Assembly (NCBI GenBank): GCA_027886175.1
Contig: JAJNNQ010000139.1
Coordinates: 620,001 to 684,000 of the forward strand
Direction: 5' to 3'
Length of the DNA: 64,000 nt
From: Phylloscopus collybita
Taxonomy: Eukaryota; Chordata; Aves; Passeriformes; Phylloscopidae
Below are positions 62,095 to 64,000 of this stretch, in pieces. The position numbers were made by a program, and so were the translations under genes. A model generated the notes under the pieces. That model was given only the letters and a program-made list of their open reading frames with translations, did not search any database and was not told the DNA's origin. The number at the start of each line of letters is the position of its first letter. Position 1 is the first letter of the stretch.

Positions 62095-63591
62095 GTGATG
62101 CTGTTGTGGAAAAGGCAGGAAAGTGGCTGCAAAAGCGTTTTGGCTTGCTGGAAGCAGCAGCAAGCACGCGGGCTTCTCTGCACGCTGCAAACACAAAACA
62201 GAAGCACCTACACGGCGAGAGGAGACTGCCTGACACCTGCTGCACTCAGTACAGCTCTGGGCTGCTGCCAGGAAAGGTATTTCAAGGAACTAGCCACGGG
62301 GACTCTGCACTGTGCTGGGACAGTTTCTACAAGGTGACCAGAAGCTGTTCGCCAGCACCCGCTTGCAGCGACCGAGTTCGGCTTTCCACGTTCTTCCCCG
62401 GCTCTCTTTCGCTTCTCCGCACAAGCTGCGGCTGTACCGAAGACGCCGCTGGCTGTGCTTCCGCGAAGCGCTGCTTTCTCGGCAAAACGCAGCTTCTCGT
62501 TCTTGACAGCTCTGCTATGCAGAAGCACAGGAAAGCCGGCAGAGCTGCTCCTCTAGCTGCTCTACGCAGAGGCAACTGTAAATCAGCTAGACAGTGATCC
62601 TGTTGTGGAAAAGGCAGGAAAGTGGCTGCAAAAGCGTTTTGGCTTGCTGGAAGCAGCAGCAAGCACGCGGGCTTCTCTGCACGCTGCAAACACAAAACAG
62701 AAGCACCTACACGGCGAGAGGAGACTGCCTGACACCTGCTGCACTCAGTACAGCTCTGGGCTGCTGCCAGGAAAGGTATTTCAAGGAACTAGCCACGGGG
62801 ACTCTGCACTGTGCTGGGAGAGTTTCTACAAGGTGACCAGAAGCTGTTCGCCAGCACCCGCTTGCAGCGACCGAGTTCGGCTTTCCACGTTCTTCCCCGG
62901 CTCTCTTTCGCTTCTCCGCACAAGCTGCGGCTGTACCGAAGACGCCGCTGGCTGTGCTTCCGCGAAGCGCTGCTTTCTCGGCAAAACGCAGCTTCTCGTT
63001 CTTGACAGCTCTGCTATGCAGAAGCACAGGAAAGCCGGCAGAGCTGCTCCTCTAGCTGCTCTACGCAGAGGCAACTGTAAATCAGCTAGACAGTGATCCT
63101 GTTGTGGAAAAGGCAGGAAAGTGGCTGCAAAAGCGTTTTGGCTTGCTGGAAGCAGCAGCAAGCACGCGGGCTTCTCTGCACACTGCAAACACAAAACAGA
63201 AGCACCTACACGGCGAGAGGAGACTGCCTGACACCTGCTGCACTCAGTACAGCTCTGGGCTGCTGCCAGGAAAGGTATTTCAAGGAACTAGCCACGGGGA
63301 CTCTGCACTGTGCTGGGACAGTTTCTACAAGGTGACCAGAAGCTGTTCGCCAGCACCCGCTTGCAGCGACCGAGTTCGGCTTTCCACGTTCTTCCCCGGC
63401 TCTCTTTCGCTTCTCCGCACAAGCTGCGGCTGTACCGAAGACGCCGCTGGCTGTGCTTCCGCGAAGCGCTGCTTTCTCGGCAAAACGCAGCTTCTCGTTC
63501 TTGACAGCTCTGCTATGCAGAAGCACAGGAAAGCCGGCAGAGCTGCTCCTCTAGCTGCTCTACGCAGAGGCAACTGTAAATCAGCTAGACA
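62095..63591 (+). repeat. Three monomers before the right edge, matching the window start
   Basis: Monomers start at 62095, 62594 and 63093. The second has GGGAGAG with TTTCTAC, as in the left-edge partial copy. The third has the rare A at offset 90, as at 355 and 19188. Confidence 0.9.
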
Positions 63592-64000
63592 GTGATGCTG
63601 TTGTGGAAAAGGCAGGAAAGTGGCTGCAAAAGCGTTTTGGCTTGCTGGAAGCAGCAGCAAGCACGCGGGCTTCTCTGCACGCTGCAAACACCAAACAGAA
63701 GCACCTACACGGCGAGAGGAGACGGCCTGACACCTGCTGCACTCAGTACAGCTCTGGGCTGCTGCCAGGAAAGGTATTTCAAGGAACTAGCCACGGGGAC
63801 TCTGCACTGTGCTGGGACAGTTTCTACAAGGTGACCAGAAGCTGTTCGCCAGCACCCGCTTGCAGCGACCGAGTTCGGCTTTCCACGTTCTTCCCCGGCT
63901 CTCTTTCGCTTCTCCGCACAAGCTGCGGCTGTACCGAAGACGCCGCTGGCTGTGCTTCCGCGAAGCGCTGCTTTCTCGGCAAAACGCAGCTTCTCGTTCT
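63592..64000 (+). repeat. Partial monomer at right window edge (offsets 1-409)
   Basis: This is the first 409 bases of an ACACCAAAC plus GGAGACGG monomer, cut by the window edge inside the right half. It matches the monomer at 854 over its whole length. The array clearly continues beyond the window. Confidence 0.97.

Larger units (their letters stand above)
1..64000 (+). repeat. 499-bp satellite DNA, continuous head-to-tail tandem array (whole window)
   Basis: The same sequence recurs every 499 bases from the first to the last base, always in the same orientation. Landmarks such as the GTGAT at 355, 854, 1353, 1852 and so on keep strict 499-bp spacing, except for three 456-bp steps and one 492-bp step. 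This gives about 128.5 monomer equivalents. No non-satellite base separates copies. Typical neighbours differ at only a few positions, and some distant blocks differ at one base in three kilobases. Because 499 is not a multiple of three, a reading frame cannot continue from one copy into the next. Arrays of this kind are typical of eukaryotic heterochromatin; a centromeric or pericentromeric place is inference. I do not recognise the family. Confidence 0.99.

Noticed and set aside
1..64000. CRISPR array or bacterial repeat locus
   Set aside because: There are no short repeats with unique spacers; the whole 499-bp unit repeats without unique sequence, and no cas-like gene is present.
1..64000. 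Ribosomal 5S, histone or other multi-copy gene array
   Set aside because: No 5S internal control region, no recognisable coding or RNA sequence, and no T-run terminator in the monomer.
1..64000. Transposable element or LTR origin of the monomer
   Set aside because: I see no terminal repeats, target-site duplications, primer-binding site or reverse transcriptase or transposase fragment in any copy.

Overview
The whole 64 kb window is one uninterrupted tandem array of a satellite repeat with a 499-bp monomer. All copies run head to tail in the same orientation. There are about 128.5 monomer equivalents: a 354-bp partial copy at the left edge, 127 copies that both begin and end inside the window, and a 409-bp partial copy at the right edge. 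Every base belongs to a monomer. I see no unique sequence, transposon insertion, inversion, RNA gene or convincing protein gene. The only length changes are a 43-bp internal deletion shared by three monomers (456 bp, starting at 10335, 13785 and 17235) and a 7-bp deletion in one monomer (492 bp, starting at 54617). Monomers differ from each other at only a handful of positions, so the array is highly homogenised.

The length, homogeneity and lack of genes point to eukaryotic constitutive heterochromatin (centromeric, pericentromeric or another satellite block). The CpG-rich core and the excess of CpG transitions among single-copy changes suggest an animal with CpG methylation, probably a vertebrate. 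I do not recognise the family by sight and cannot name the species or chromosome position.

Layout, phasing each monomer from the GTGAT at 355 (offset 1 = base 355). Bases 1-354 are a partial copy. Bases 355-3348 are a six-monomer block that recurs at 19188-22181. Bases 3349-9336 are mixed monomers. Bases 9337-18688 hold higher-order repeat A (HOR-A), a 3450-bp seven-monomer unit carrying the 43-bp deletion, with two full copies and flanking partial copies. Bases 22182-26173 are mixed. Bases 26174-42640 hold HOR-B, a 3493-bp seven-monomer unit in five successive copies of 7, 8, 7, 6 and 5 monomers, so one expansion and two contractions are visible. Bases 42641-46133 are mixed and end in a twin-monomer duplication. 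Bases 46134-52121 hold HOR-C, a 2994-bp six-monomer unit in two copies. Bases 52122-64000 are a mosaic of monomer types from the other zones, and the last 1262 bases match the first 1262.

Within the monomer, the left half (offsets 1-240) carries most recurrent variant sites, while the right half is nearly invariant. The right half holds a 150-bp core with 19 CpGs, a CENP-B-box-like motif (8 of 9 fixed positions) on the minus strand, and a cluster of short inverted repeats. The biological story is array evolution by unequal exchange and conversion, with a possible centromere role that remains a hypothesis.
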